In this document: positions 7,605 to 15,484 of the stretch, in pieces
Layout: every line of letters starts with the position of its first letter
Position numbering within the stretch: position 1 is the stretch's first letter
Assembly: GCA_002747255.1 (NCBI GenBank)
Contig: PDUC01000046.1
Coordinates: 1-60,414 of the forward strand
Length of the DNA: 60,414 bases
Direction of reading: 5' to 3'
DNA from: Acidobacteriota bacterium
Lineage (GTDB): Bacteria > Acidobacteriota > Holophagae > Acanthopleuribacterales > Acanthopleuribacteraceae
The notes under the pieces: generated by a model
What the model was told of the DNA's origin: nothing
Databases searched by the model: none
Seen by the model: the letters and a program-made list of their open reading frames with translations, nothing else
Translations under genes and position numbers: made by a program

Positions 7605-8339
7605 TTATCTCCGCTTTATTTTTGCGAAACAGGAAGAGCAAAGTGCCCGATCCGGGTAAGAGGGTATGAAATTGAGTGTTTCACTTTTGCCGCACTTATC
7701 ACATTCAATGTTGTAAAGGATCTTGGTTTCCGGTTTCTCGCTTCTTCTTTCTTCTTGACGTTTCTCGTAGCATTTGGGGCACATAAACGTGCCAGGGGAT
7801 CGCGGCTTGAATCTTAATTGCATGTATTTTCTGCATTTGGAACATTTAACGCGATGCATGGGTTGAAGCGCCTCTCTTGAAGGTGTTTCCATTTCCAGAG
7901 AGGCATTTACTTCACCTGGTGCATGTGTTTTTTCGCTTGTGGAAGTTGCTTCCGTTGCGGGATTCTCACCTGATTGCTTTACTGGAGCGGTTTGTTCCTG
8001 ACGCGATTCCCTTAAACAGTCATTGCAGAGAAACTCGCGCGATCGCTTGGGAAGAAAGGAGGTTCGCTCCAGTTTCCCGCATTGATCACAAGGCGTTTCG
8101 TAGTCATAGGAGCCTCTTTTTCGGACTAGAATCGTCTCAGGTTTACCTATATCCGCAATATTCTGGCACTCTTTGCAAAGGGAGTTGTCTCCCTCAACCG
8201 GTGCGTTTCTCAATTTCAAGGGCTTGCCACAGGCTTCGCAGGGAAGCCTGTAGTAAACGCGTCCTTCGTTTTCCACTGTGATGACGCCCTTTTTCAGGTG
8301 GCGTCCATCGGCGAGTGGTTTTCTAATTCTAACTTTCAT
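7605..8339 (-). CDS. four-fold CxxC-x17-CxxC zinc-ribbon protein
   Basis: This 244-residue soluble protein contains four zinc ribbons, each CxxC-x17-CxxC with exactly 17 residues between pairs: Cys34/37-55/58, 84/87-105/108, 166/169-187/190 and 213/216-234/237. Residues 110-160 form a low-complexity Ser/Thr/Glu linker between the second and third ribbons. Single CxxC-x17-CxxC units are known as small zinc-binding proteins of unknown role, and four in one chain is unusual. The basic N-terminus and ribbon architecture would fit nucleic-acid or protein binding, but there is no direct evidence. It sits seven bases after hbd and two before the AtuA-like gene. ATG with GAGGA upstream. Confidence 0.8.
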   Translation of the reverse strand: MKVRIRKPLADGRHLKKGVITVENEGRVYYRLPCEACGKPLKLRNAPVEGDNSLCKECQNIADIGKPETILVRKRGSYDYETPCDQCGKLERTSFLPKRSREFLCNDCLRESRQEQTAPVKQSGENPATEATSTSEKTHAPGEVNASLEMETPSREALQPMHRVKCSKCRKYMQLRFKPRSPGTFMCPKCYEKRQEERRSEKPETKILYNIECDKCGKSETLNFIPSYPDRALCSSCFAKIKRR

Positions 8340-8346
8340 TCATTCC

Positions 8347-9198
8347 TCAGTATTGGTAGAAACCGCGGCCTGTTTTTCTTCCCAGGTAACCGGCATCGAC
8401 CATTTTAATTAAGAGCGGACAGGGTCTGTACTTGTCGTCACCCAATCCCTCGTGCAGCACACGCATGATGAAGAGACAAGTGTCCAACCCGATGAAGTCG
8501 GCCAAGGTGAGGGGCCCCATGGGGTGGTTCATACCCAATTTCATGATTTCATCGATGGACTCGGCTGTTGCAACGCCCTCGTACAGGGCGAAGATGGCCT
8601 CGTTAATCATGGGCAGCAGGACTCTGTTGGAGATGAAGCCCGGGAAGTCGTTCACTGCAACGGGCGTTTTGTGGATGGTTTTGGTGAGTTCGGCAATGGC
8701 TTCATACGTTTCATCTGAAGTGGCAATTCCGCGAATGATTTCCACTAATTTCATAACCGGTACGGGATTCATGAAGTGCATGCCAATGAATCGTTCGGGG
8801 TGACGGGTAACGGCTGCCAGTTTGGTAATGGAAATAGAAGATGTGTTTGAAGCCAGAATGGCTCCGTCCTTGATGATCGCGTCCAGTTTCTTGAATAAAT
8901 CGACTTTCCATTCGAGTTTCTCACTGATGGCTTCAATGACGAGGTCGCATTGGGCGAGATCTTCCAGAGAAGTTGTCGCCTTGATACGTTTGAGGGTATT
9001 CTGCTTTTCCTCTTCGGTCATTCTTCCTTTTTTGACACCGCGATCGAGGTTTTTAGAGATGGTTTGGAAACCTTTCTGAACAAAGGTCTCTTCCAGATCC
9101 TGTAAAACGACATTGAATCCACACTGCGCAAACACGTGGGCAATTCCATTGCCCATGGTTCCGGCTCCAATGACACCTATAGATTGAAATGAAGACAT
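8347..9198 (-). CDS. hbd: 3-hydroxybutyryl-CoA dehydrogenase
   Basis: This 283-residue NAD(P)-dependent 3-hydroxyacyl-CoA dehydrogenase interconverts 3-hydroxybutyryl-CoA and acetoacetyl-CoA. The Rossmann motif is [17 protein letters not shown] (residues 8-24). Active-site pieces are ASNTSSI, the catalytic His in MHFMNPVP, the Glu in KLVEIIRG, and Asn in [12 protein letters not shown]. The C-terminal domain ends [11 protein letters not shown]. All expected catalytic residues are present and the length is that of single-domain enzymes. SD AAGGAG precedes the ATG. The surrounding run (pyrBI before, AtuA-like after) is not a standard butyrate operon, so it may serve either beta-oxidation or fermentation. 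Confidence 0.93.
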   Translation of the reverse strand: MSSFQSIGVIGAGTMGNGIAHVFAQCGFNVVLQDLEETFVQKGFQTISKNLDRGVKKGRMTEEEKQNTLKRIKATTSLEDLAQCDLVIEAISEKLEWKVDLFKKLDAIIKDGAILASNTSSISITKLAAVTRHPERFIGMHFMNPVPVMKLVEIIRGIATSDETYEAIAELTKTIHKTPVAVNDFPGFISNRVLLPMINEAIFALYEGVATAESIDEIMKLGMNHPMGPLTLADFIGLDTCLFIMRVLHEGLGDDKYRPCPLLIKMVDAGYLGRKTGRGFYQY

Positions 9199-9210
9199 AA
9201 TGGCTCCTTC

Positions 9211-9657
9211 TTAGCTTGATAGTTTAAGTTTACTCTTTTTAATGTGCTCACAGTAGAGGCACTGTTTGGTGAGCGTTGTTTCTCCTCGGGTGACCTTGAA
9301 TTTTGAGGTCAAATAAGTTTCCTGCTGTGAAACGCATTTGGGATTGTTACAGCTCAATACACCTTCGACAATGGGGGGGACAGTAGGTCTGATCTTTTCC
9401 TTGACTTTCCCTTCCCGGATAATGGAGATGGTGATTTTAGGTGACAGAATGGCCATTTTCATCAAAGTCGAGGGATCGACATCCATGTTCTCTATTTTAA
9501 TGATGTCCTTCTCACCCAATGAGGGACTTTCGATGAACGAGGCATAATCGATTTTGGTTTTTAACAGCTTTTTGGGAAATAAATTGAGAATTTCTATTCC
9601 CATTCCCGCTTGAATATGATCCAGCACAATTCCGTTTCCAATTCGTTCAATCCGCAT
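9211..9657 (-). CDS. pyrI: aspartate carbamoyltransferase regulatory subunit
   Basis: This 148-residue PyrI is the allosteric subunit that binds nucleotides and links catalytic trimers. The N-terminal effector domain runs from MRIERIGNGIVLDHI through ILSPKITISIIREGKV. The C-terminal zinc domain holds the four cysteines in CNNPKC and QCLYC, with the expected spacing. It overlaps the end of pyrB by 11 bases, as in pyrBI operons, implying a class B holoenzyme under nucleotide control. The next gene, hbd, starts after 12 bases. Confidence 0.94.
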   Translation of the reverse strand: MRIERIGNGIVLDHIQAGMGIEILNLFPKKLLKTKIDYASFIESPSLGEKDIIKIENMDVDPSTLMKMAILSPKITISIIREGKVKEKIRPTVPPIVEGVLSCNNPKCVSQQETYLTSKFKVTRGETTLTKQCLYCEHIKKSKLKLSS

Positions 9658-10582
9658 GATAAACCCCCAAAAGTGAAGCGATGATCGCCATTCTCATTTG
9701 TAATCCGTATTTTGCCTGCCGGAAATAGCCTGCATTGGGCAGGGAATCCACTTCCACGGCAATTTCTTCGTTTCTCGGCAGAGGATGCAGAATGAGAATA
9801 TCCTCTTTTGCGTGGCGTATGGTCTCCCGGTCAATGATGTAGGAGTTTTTCTTTCTCAAGTACTCTTCTTCACTGAAGAAGCGCTCTTTCTGGATGCGGG
9901 TGACGTAGAGCATGTCCAGCTGCTTCAAGTCTTTTGGATCCAGGTTGACGTACTCTTCAAACTTGGCTCCCTGTGCCTTCAGATCCGATCGGACATAAGC
10001 CGGGATATTCAGGCCCTCAGGCGCAAAGAACGACATTTCAACACCAAAGCGGGCTAAAACGCGGGCCAGTGTGTGGATAGTCCTGCCAAACAGCATGTCG
10101 CCCAGAAAGCCAACTTTCAAACCTTCAAGGCGTCCCTTTTCTTTAAAAAGAGTGTAAACATCGCCCATCGTCTGGGTTGGATGCAGGTGGGCACCGTCTC
10201 CTCCGTTGATGATAGGTGAATCGGAGTAGTGACTCGCCGCCAGGGCGGAGCCTTCCATGGGATGTCTCATGGCAATGATGTCGGCATACTGGGATACGGT
10301 TTTGACGGTATCCGCCAGTGTTTCGCCTTTTGAGACTGATGAGTTTTGTGCTTCGGAGAAACCCAGTACCTGGCCGCCGATATTGTACATGGCGGCTTCA
10401 AAACTCAGCCTTGTGCGTGTGGATGGTTCCCAAAAAAGTGTTCCCAGGATTTTGCCGCGTGCCAGATCCAGAGCCTTGATACCCATGTTCTGGATGGCAT
10501 TTGCGGTGTCAACTAACTGAAGGATCTCCTGATCGGTGAGATCCGCTGTATCTATGAGGTGCCTGCCTTTAAATGAACCCAT
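9647..10582 (-). CDS. pyrB: aspartate carbamoyltransferase catalytic subunit
   Basis: This 311-residue enzyme condenses carbamoyl phosphate and aspartate in pyrimidine synthesis. The carbamoyl-phosphate loop reads FWEPSTRTRLSFE, with Trp where FFEPSTRTR is usual, and the catalytic Ser, Thr and Arg residues are intact. Further motifs are NAQNSS-like SEAQNSSVSKGETLADT (Lys of the 80s loop present), ADIIAMRHP, GDGAHLHPTQTMGD and HPLPRNEEI. It is the first gene of a minus-strand run continuing to dedA, preceded by an AAGGA ribosome site at the ATG. No pyrimidine attenuator could be recognised upstream. Confidence 0.94.
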   Translation of the reverse strand: MGSFKGRHLIDTADLTDQEILQLVDTANAIQNMGIKALDLARGKILGTLFWEPSTRTRLSFEAAMYNIGGQVLGFSEAQNSSVSKGETLADTVKTVSQYADIIAMRHPMEGSALAASHYSDSPIINGGDGAHLHPTQTMGDVYTLFKEKGRLEGLKVGFLGDMLFGRTIHTLARVLARFGVEMSFFAPEGLNIPAYVRSDLKAQGAKFEEYVNLDPKDLKQLDMLYVTRIQKERFFSEEEYLRKKNSYIIDRETIRHAKEDILILHPLPRNEEIAVEVDSLPNAGYFRQAKYGLQMRMAIIASLLGVYHAD

Positions 10583-11053
10583 AAGCTTTTTTCCTTATGA
10601 CCTTTAGTTTCAGTCTTTGTGTTTCCAAAGTGAGATAAATGGAATGCTGAACCGGCTACTGTACACTCCGGTGACCCGACTGAAAACCAGGTTACAATTA
10701 TTTGATGTGGCGAGCATGTGATTCGCCTGTATGAACAGGTTGTCTGAACTGCCAATTCATACTAGCATTGAACGCAGATTGGAGCAAGGATCGGAATTCA
10801 AATTGGGTTATTCTGTGTTGTTGATGATTGCTGGGTACTCCGGTTCAGGTCGTTACAACCAGCAAGGCGGGAAACGCTTATTGCGGTATTGACCGGGAAG
10901 GGAATCGATTGAAATTCTCCCCGTAACACCCGTTTTCATGACGTTAATTCACACAGCCATTCACAATAGCTAAAAGGACAGCTCTTTTTTAATCTCCGTG
11001 CCGTAATCCATTTTGCAAAGGATTTCACAAACCACTCTGACTTCGAGTCATTC
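10583..11053. other. intergenic region between recR and pyrB
   Basis: This 471-base stretch holds no supportable gene. It must contain the promoter of the pyrB run (minus strand, towards 10583). I could not pick out a convincing -35/-10 pair or an attenuator hairpin, and no clear Rho-independent terminator follows recR. Confidence 0.5.
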
Positions 11054-11644
11054 TCACACTTCCCTGCGATGTTCAAAGGCTTTGTTCATGGTCAGGTCGT
11101 CGATGTAGTCCAGTGAAGAGCCTGCCGGGATTCCAGTGGCGATGCGGGTGATTTTAAGATCGGTTCCCGCTAGCAGATCGGCCAGGTACAGAGCGGTGGC
11201 TTCGCCTTCAACAGTGGGATTGGTGGCGATGATCACTTCGTGAATTTCTTCCGACTTGAGGCGTTCCAGCAGTTCGCGGATGCGAAGTTCACCGGGACCA
11301 ATGCCGTGAACAGGGGAGAGGACGCCTTGCAGTACGTGATAACAGCCGTCGTAGCTGCCCGACCGCTCTATTTGGGCAACACTGGGTGAATCTTCAACGA
11401 CACAGAGGGTGTGGTGGTCGCGCTTCTGGTCGCGGCAAATTCGGCAAGTCTCATCTTCACTTAAATCGAAACAGCTTTTACAGATTTTGAGCCCTCTTTT
11501 CAGGTCGAGCAGTGAGTGGGCCAGTGCTTCCACAAATTCATCGTTCTGATCGATGAGGTAGAAGGCGATTCTCTGTGCCGTTTTTTTTCCGATGCCGGGG
11601 AACCTGGCGATTAAGTCAACGGCTCGCTTCAGGACGGGGTTCAT
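11054..11644 (-). CDS. recR: recombination mediator RecR
   Basis: This 196-residue RecR acts with RecF/RecO in loading RecA at gaps. The N-terminal helix-hairpin-helix has FPGIGKKTAQRIAFYL. A C4 zinc finger (CKSCFDLSEDETCRICRD) and a Toprim domain (LCVVEDSPSV...GVLSPVHGIGP...IIATNPTVEGEATALYLA) follow. All motifs and the length are standard. The ATG overlaps the ybaB stop by four bases (ATGA), showing translational coupling in the dnaX-ybaB-recR order found across bacteria. Confidence 0.96.
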   Translation of the reverse strand: MNPVLKRAVDLIARFPGIGKKTAQRIAFYLIDQNDEFVEALAHSLLDLKRGLKICKSCFDLSEDETCRICRDQKRDHHTLCVVEDSPSVAQIERSGSYDGCYHVLQGVLSPVHGIGPGELRIRELLERLKSEEIHEVIIATNPTVEGEATALYLADLLAGTDLKITRIATGIPAGSSLDYIDDLTMNKAFEHRREV

Positions 11645-11952
11645 GAGCCTTTGAACATGTTGCTGATGGCGGAAAGATCCAGCCCGCCAAGCGAACCCAT
11701 GAACTGATCTTTAACGCGACTTTCAACTTCGGCGTAAGCCACATTGACCGCGGCCAGGATGAGGTCGGGCAGCATTTCCGGGTCTTTGAGGGCTTCGTCA
11801 CTTATTTCAATTTGTGTCAGTTCTTTGTGACCGTTGATAACCACTTCAACCATGCCGCCGCCGCTGCGGGCCCGGATAGCCATTTTGGACAGGTTTTCCT
11901 TCATGTCGTTCTGCATGTTCTTGGCTTGTGCCATGAGGGCTTGTAAATCCAT
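11641..11952 (-). CDS. YbaB/EbfC-family nucleoid-associated protein
   Basis: This 103-residue DNA-binding protein of the YbaB/EbfC family is a small homodimer that coats DNA. The start MDLQALMAQAKNMQNDM and the central GGGMVEVVINGHKELTQIEIS are the family hallmarks, and the C-terminal helix carries DLILAAVNVAYAEVE. It lies between dnaX and recR, overlapping recR by four bases and following the dnaX tau stop by 15 bases. Confidence 0.93.
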   Translation of the reverse strand: MDLQALMAQAKNMQNDMKENLSKMAIRARSGGGMVEVVINGHKELTQIEISDEALKDPEMLPDLILAAVNVAYAEVESRVKDQFMGSLGGLDLSAISNMFKGS

Positions 11953-11967
11953 GCTTGTTTCTCCTTC

Positions 11968-13559
11968 TTACTTTTTCTCGATCTGCAGGATCTTACCATT
12001 AAATATTTCAGTGGTCAGCTTGACCATGGGATGATTCTCAACTTCGCGGTACATGTCCAGCTTGGCTTTTTCCGCCTGAACCCGCTTGGGATCGTCTTCT
12101 ATCACGAAGCGAACCGAATAGCCCGAACCGAACACCTTGTGAACGAAGTGCTCTAAAAGCGACATCGATTCCTCTTGTTGCAGGAGCGCGACCTGGCCGC
12201 TGAAATGGGTGTCAAAGGTGAAAGTCAGTTCTTTTTCATGCCAGGCGTGTTTGAAGGCACCGCGCAGATGACCCGCGGTCACAAGCTGACCGTTGGTTTC
12301 CAACTCGTGAAACAAATCCTGAACCGTGCCGGGCTTTGAGGGGTTTTCTTTGGCTGGTTTTGGTTGGGTCGGCTGTTCAGCGGGCTGGGGTACCGGACTC
12401 AGCCGTTTTTTTTTTGGTCTGGAAAAGAAAGGCTCTGGAGGTCGCTGATCAGTGTTTCCAGAGGCTGCAATTTTTTCAGTTCCAGCATCTTGAAGAGAAC
12501 AAGTTCCAGGCCATACTGCGGGACACTGGCCTGTCGGAATACCTGCTCGCCGCTTACGAGCACATTCAGGTAGCGCACCAGGTCGGCATGGGTAACCTGA
12601 TCCAGAATGTCTTTAAACTGCGATGGGTCTCCGTATTGTCTGACCAGAATTTCCGAAGTGTGGGTGACGGATTTGAGCACGATTAAGTCTCTGACAAAAG
12701 AAGTGAAACTGTCGTAAACGCCCTTTAAGTCGTGACCGCTGTTAATGAGTTCACTGATGGTGGTCAGGACGCGTTCCACTGAATCCGTTACCACGCCTTC
12801 CATGAGATTGACCAGGTGGATGTCTTTGACCAAACCCAGAATGGGTTCCACTTCCAGCACGGTGATTTCTTCTCCGGAAGCAGCTACCACCTGATCGAAG
12901 AGGGAGAGCGCGTCCCGCATGGAGCCTTTGGCAGCTGTGGCAATCAGGCCAATGGCTTCTTTGGTGATGTTGATTTTTTCAACTTTGACGATTTCCTCAA
13001 CTCTCTTCTCAATTTCCGAGGCCGGTATCTGTTTGAAGTCAAATTGCTGGCTTCTGGAGAGAATGGTCGCTGGAATTTTGTGAAGCTCTGTGGTGGCCAT
13101 GATGAAGAAGACATTGGGCGGCGGTTCTTCAAGCGTCTTGAGAAGAGCGTTAAAGGCGCTGGTCGAGAGCATGTGCACTTCGTCGATGATGTATATCTTG
13201 TTCTTGTCACGGGCGGCATTGTAGCGAACCATTTCGCGCAGCTCGCGGATATTGTCCACACTGTTGTTGGAGGCGGCGTCGATTTCAATTACATCCATGG
13301 AGTTGCCGTCCCGTATCTCCTTACAGGAAGCACACTTCAGACAGGGTTCGGGAGTGGGCCCCTTCTCACAATTGAGTGCTTTGGCAAAAATCCTGGCAGT
13401 GGAGGTTTTACCGGATCCTCGCAGACCGGCAAAGAGATAGGCGTGATGCAGCCTGTCGTGGCGAATTGCATTCTGCAGGGTGGTGGAAATCACACCTTGA
13501 CCCACAAGATCTGAAAATGTCTGAGGCCGCCAATTGAGCGCCGTTACCTTAGTTGCCAT
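11968..13559 (-). CDS. dnaX: DNA polymerase III tau subunit (via -1 slippage at A10)
   Basis: Reading the whole gene requires a shift at the A10 tract (12406-12415 on the plus strand). Frame 0 stops at 12399. The -1 frame continues through a Pro/Lys-rich linker (starting KRLSPVPQPAEQP) into a C-terminal domain ending EIFNGKILQIEKK, for a tau of about 530 residues. The N-terminal AAA+ part has WRPQTFSDLVGQ, Walker A GLRGSGKTSTAR, zinc cysteines including CLKCASC, Walker B IIDEVHML and SRS at sensor 1/arginine finger (usually SRC). Tau holds together the clamp loader, core polymerases and DnaB. Frameshift or transcript slippage is inferred from sequence. It lies downstream of the SRP RNA and upstream of ybaB. 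Confidence 0.88.
12399..13559 (-). CDS. dnaX: DNA polymerase III gamma subunit (frame-0 product of dnaX)
   Basis: Without slippage the gene ends at TGA 12399-12401, two codons past the A tract, giving 386 residues ending PDQKKNG. This keeps the AAA+ ATPase and collar domains and loses the tau C-terminus, exactly the relation of gamma to tau in E. coli and Thermus. The ATG has only AAGG directly against it, a poor ribosome site, but the N-terminus MATKVTALNWRPQTF aligns with DnaX proteins. Confidence 0.88.
   Translation of the reverse strand: MATKVTALNWRPQTFSDLVGQGVISTTLQNAIRHDRLHHAYLFAGLRGSGKTSTARIFAKALNCEKGPTPEPCLKCASCKEIRDGNSMDVIEIDAASNNSVDNIRELREMVRYNAARDKNKIYIIDEVHMLSTSAFNALLKTLEEPPPNVFFIMATTELHKIPATILSRSQQFDFKQIPASEIEKRVEEIVKVEKINITKEAIGLIATAAKGSMRDALSLFDQVVAASGEEITVLEVEPILGLVKDIHLVNLMEGVVTDSVERVLTTISELINSGHDLKGVYDSFTSFVRDLIVLKSVTHTSEILVRQYGDPSQFKDILDQVTHADLVRYLNVLVSGEQVFRQASVPQYGLELVLFKMLELKKLQPLETLISDLQSLSFPDQKKNG
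12406..12415 (-). promoter_or_regulatory. A10 slippery site in dnaX with downstream stem
   Basis: Ten consecutive A residues on the coding strand encode Lys-Lys in frame. Immediately after it CGGCTG can pair with CAGCCG about 24 bases on, and GGCTG with a nearer CAGCC, so a stimulating stem is possible. A homopolymer of this length supports either ribosomal -1 shifting or RNA polymerase slippage, as described for Thermus dnaX. Confidence 0.75.
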
Positions 13560-13573
13560 CCTTGCTCACTATC

Positions 13574-13688
13574 AACCGGGTTATCAACCAGACACCGGCA
13601 CACGGGAAAATCTGCTTAGTGCTGCTCCCGTCAGGGCCTGACACGGTTCACAGCATCCCGTTGCCGATGCCTGGTTGAGAATCCGGTT
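13574..13688 (-). ncRNA. ffs: signal recognition particle RNA (4.5S/small SRP RNA)
   Basis: On the minus strand the arm AACCGGATTCTCAACCAGGC pairs almost completely with the 3' arm GTCTGGTTGATAACCCGGTT. The apical domain IV reads GTGTCAGGCCC, then TGACGGGAGCAGCAC, with the conserved GUCAGG/AGCAG asymmetric loop that binds Ffh. The length, about 115 bases, is that of the small bacterial SRP RNA lacking an Alu domain. It is a stable RNA that, with Ffh, targets membrane proteins. Position just upstream of dnaX is a common arrangement. Confidence 0.93.
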
Positions 13689-14273
13689 CACTGGCGGAGA
13701 GGGTTGCTCTCCAAAATAAAAGTTTAACGTTAAGGTCAACTAAATGAAACGGATGTGGCTTTGGTCGTTGGCAGAAAATTCTGTGTCTGTTGGTGACTGT
13801 TTTGCAGTTGTTACGGACACCAGATGAGTCCAACTTCCACGAGATGCAGATTATACACATTCCCCACTTTATTGTCATCTTAATTTGAGTCATTTTTTGT
13901 TTTTTGGTCCTGATTATGGTGGCTCAAGTGTATGACGGCCAGGCGGCGGGGTGGCTGATGAAGGTGCTCATGGAGAAGAGTTTTTTCAGGGGGAAAGGTT
14001 TTAAAATCATAGAATAAAGCCGCAATCTTGTTAAAAAAAACGGAAAGAGCTAGCGAGCTGACTGCCGGGAAGCGATTGATAAACACGTCAACGCCATTAA
14101 CTGTCGAAGGACAGGGAAGGCCTCTCTTTCGAGCGCTGCAGATTGCAGTTGACGACAGGCTTTTGCAGAAGTAGGATAGTTACCAAGTAAATAGTGCCAT
14201 GTCGTGACGGTTCATTGCACCGTCATGGATGTAAACAACAACCAGACCTTAACTTTTTATGTGAGTATACACA
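13689..14273. other. intergenic region upstream of the SRP RNA and the 14274 gene
   Basis: No gene is supportable in these 585 bases. A small stem (GGAGAG/CTCTCC) lies at 13696-13712 beside the SRP RNA 5' side. TGACGGT/ACCGTCA (14205-14211 and 14219-14225) forms a 7-bp inverted repeat about 50 bases upstream of the next gene, which could be an operator. Neither is followed by a T tract. Confidence 0.4.
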
Positions 14274-15110
14274 ATGCATTGCGTCAATCACCCATCAATT
14301 ACAGCTAATTACCTTTGTGAATGGTGCGGTGCCGCCCTATGTACCGATTGCGTTGTTGCTACAAACTTAACAACACAGACCGTTTTCTCCTGCCGTTGTG
14401 GCGGCCGAGCCATTCCAGTTTTATCCGATGTGCCAAGCAGTGAGCCTGCCGGGGTTCACTTTGTTCCACCGGACGATACAAAACTCTCGGACTGCTGGAG
14501 TTATGCCCTTCGGGGAAATGGCCTCTGGATACTTGGTACTACGGCTCTCTTTCTGTTGGTTTCTAAACTTGTTTTATTGCCAATATGGATCTTCTATTAC
14601 AGTTATATGTTGGCTTACGGCAAGAAAATGGTTCTCTTCTCTGCCGACGGCGACAGAGACATGCCTGATTGGCCAGACTACACGAATCTTTTTGACGATA
14701 TTTTTATGCCTCTGTTCCAATATATCTTTTGTCTCTTAATTTGTTTCGGTCCAACGTGCTTTTTTTTATACTCCATTTACTCCAATTTGTTCCTGGCTAT
14801 CCCCCTGGCCGTTTTGGGATCGCTGTATTTGCCAATATGTCTTTTGAGCGTAAGTATGCATGACAGTGCTTTGACCGGATTGAATTTTCACAAGTTGATC
14901 CCTTTAATTTGGGAGATAGGCGTTGACTATCTTTTTGCTGTTTTGCTTATGTTCGGCTCTTTTGCGGTTGTCAACCTGCTTCCATCTGTATTGGGCGATA
15001 TCCCCCTGGTTGGCACGGTCATCATCGATCTGGTTGCATTTTATCTGTTCATAACCACAGCCAATCTGCTGGGTTTACTCTATTTCAAACACAAGCTTGA
15101 CTTCTTTTGA
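14274..15110 (+). CDS. zinc-finger (B-box-like) multi-pass membrane protein
   Basis: This 278-residue protein starts with a zinc-finger-like module: MHCVNHPSITANYLCEWCGAAL, then LCTDCV and FSCRCGG. The order C-x2-H...C-x2-C...C-x2-C resembles the B-box-type fingers found at the N-terminus of some bacterial membrane proteins. Five or six hydrophobic segments follow from about residue 80 to the end, in the style of Yip1/DUF4013-like membrane domains, with GDIPLVGTVI near the last helices. The function is unknown. A bacterial inner-membrane protein with a cytoplasmic metal site is all that can be said. The ribosome site is weak (GTGAG). No partner gene is adjacent. Confidence 0.7.
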   Translation: MHCVNHPSITANYLCEWCGAALCTDCVVATNLTTQTVFSCRCGGRAIPVLSDVPSSEPAGVHFVPPDDTKLSDCWSYALRGNGLWILGTTALFLLVSKLVLLPIWIFYYSYMLAYGKKMVLFSADGDRDMPDWPDYTNLFDDIFMPLFQYIFCLLICFGPTCFFLYSIYSNLFLAIPLAVLGSLYLPICLLSVSMHDSALTGLNFHKLIPLIWEIGVDYLFAVLLMFGSFAVVNLLPSVLGDIPLVGTVIIDLVAFYLFITTANLLGLLYFKHKLDFF

Positions 15111-15329
15111 AAAAGCCAATAAAAACTCAGAGAAGACGTATGGAGAAGTTTCTTGTATTCCCGATGTAGGTTGTACCGCACTTTTTCGTCTGGGAAAGAA
15201 CATCTACAAACTCCTGGAGCAGAAGCTCACCAAAGCCTGTCGCTTCATTGAAAAAGGGGATACGGTTTAAAAAAAATACCTGACTGTTTCTTTATACTGT
15301 GGTGCAGGGGAAGGTAACATGAAAAAAAC

Positions 15330-15419
15330 TGGCGGAGAGAGAGGGATTCGAACCCTCGGTGACGTTCCCGCCACACCCGCTTTCCAGGCGAGCACCTTCA
15401 ACCACTCGGTCATCTCTCC
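15330..15419 (-). tRNA. tRNA-Ser (GGA)
   Basis: On the minus strand the 7-bp acceptor GGAGAGA/TCTCTCC, D arm, anticodon loop CTGGAAA with anticodon GGA, a long class II variable arm and GTTCGAATC T-loop are all present. The 3' CCA is encoded. The 90-base length fits tRNA-Ser reading UCC/UCU. Confidence 0.95.
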
Positions 15420-15484
15420 TCGGCTGGCAAGCCTATCACAACTGGTATCTCAAAACAAGTATCAGTGCGTAGTAAATGTAATTT

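Noticed and set aside
10583-10790. Pyrimidine attenuator or leader peptide before pyrB
   Set aside because: A weak CCTGT/ACAGG stem exists but no U-rich run, terminator or leader frame of the known type.
11968-12315. Separate small gene downstream of dnaX
   Set aside because: It lies in the -1 frame of dnaX after an A10 tract and has a DnaX tau-type C-terminus, so it belongs to dnaX.
15111-15270. Open frame after the zinc-finger membrane gene (ends LTKACRFIEKGDTV)
   Set aside because: No start codon or ribosome site; it may be a gene remnant but nothing supports translation.
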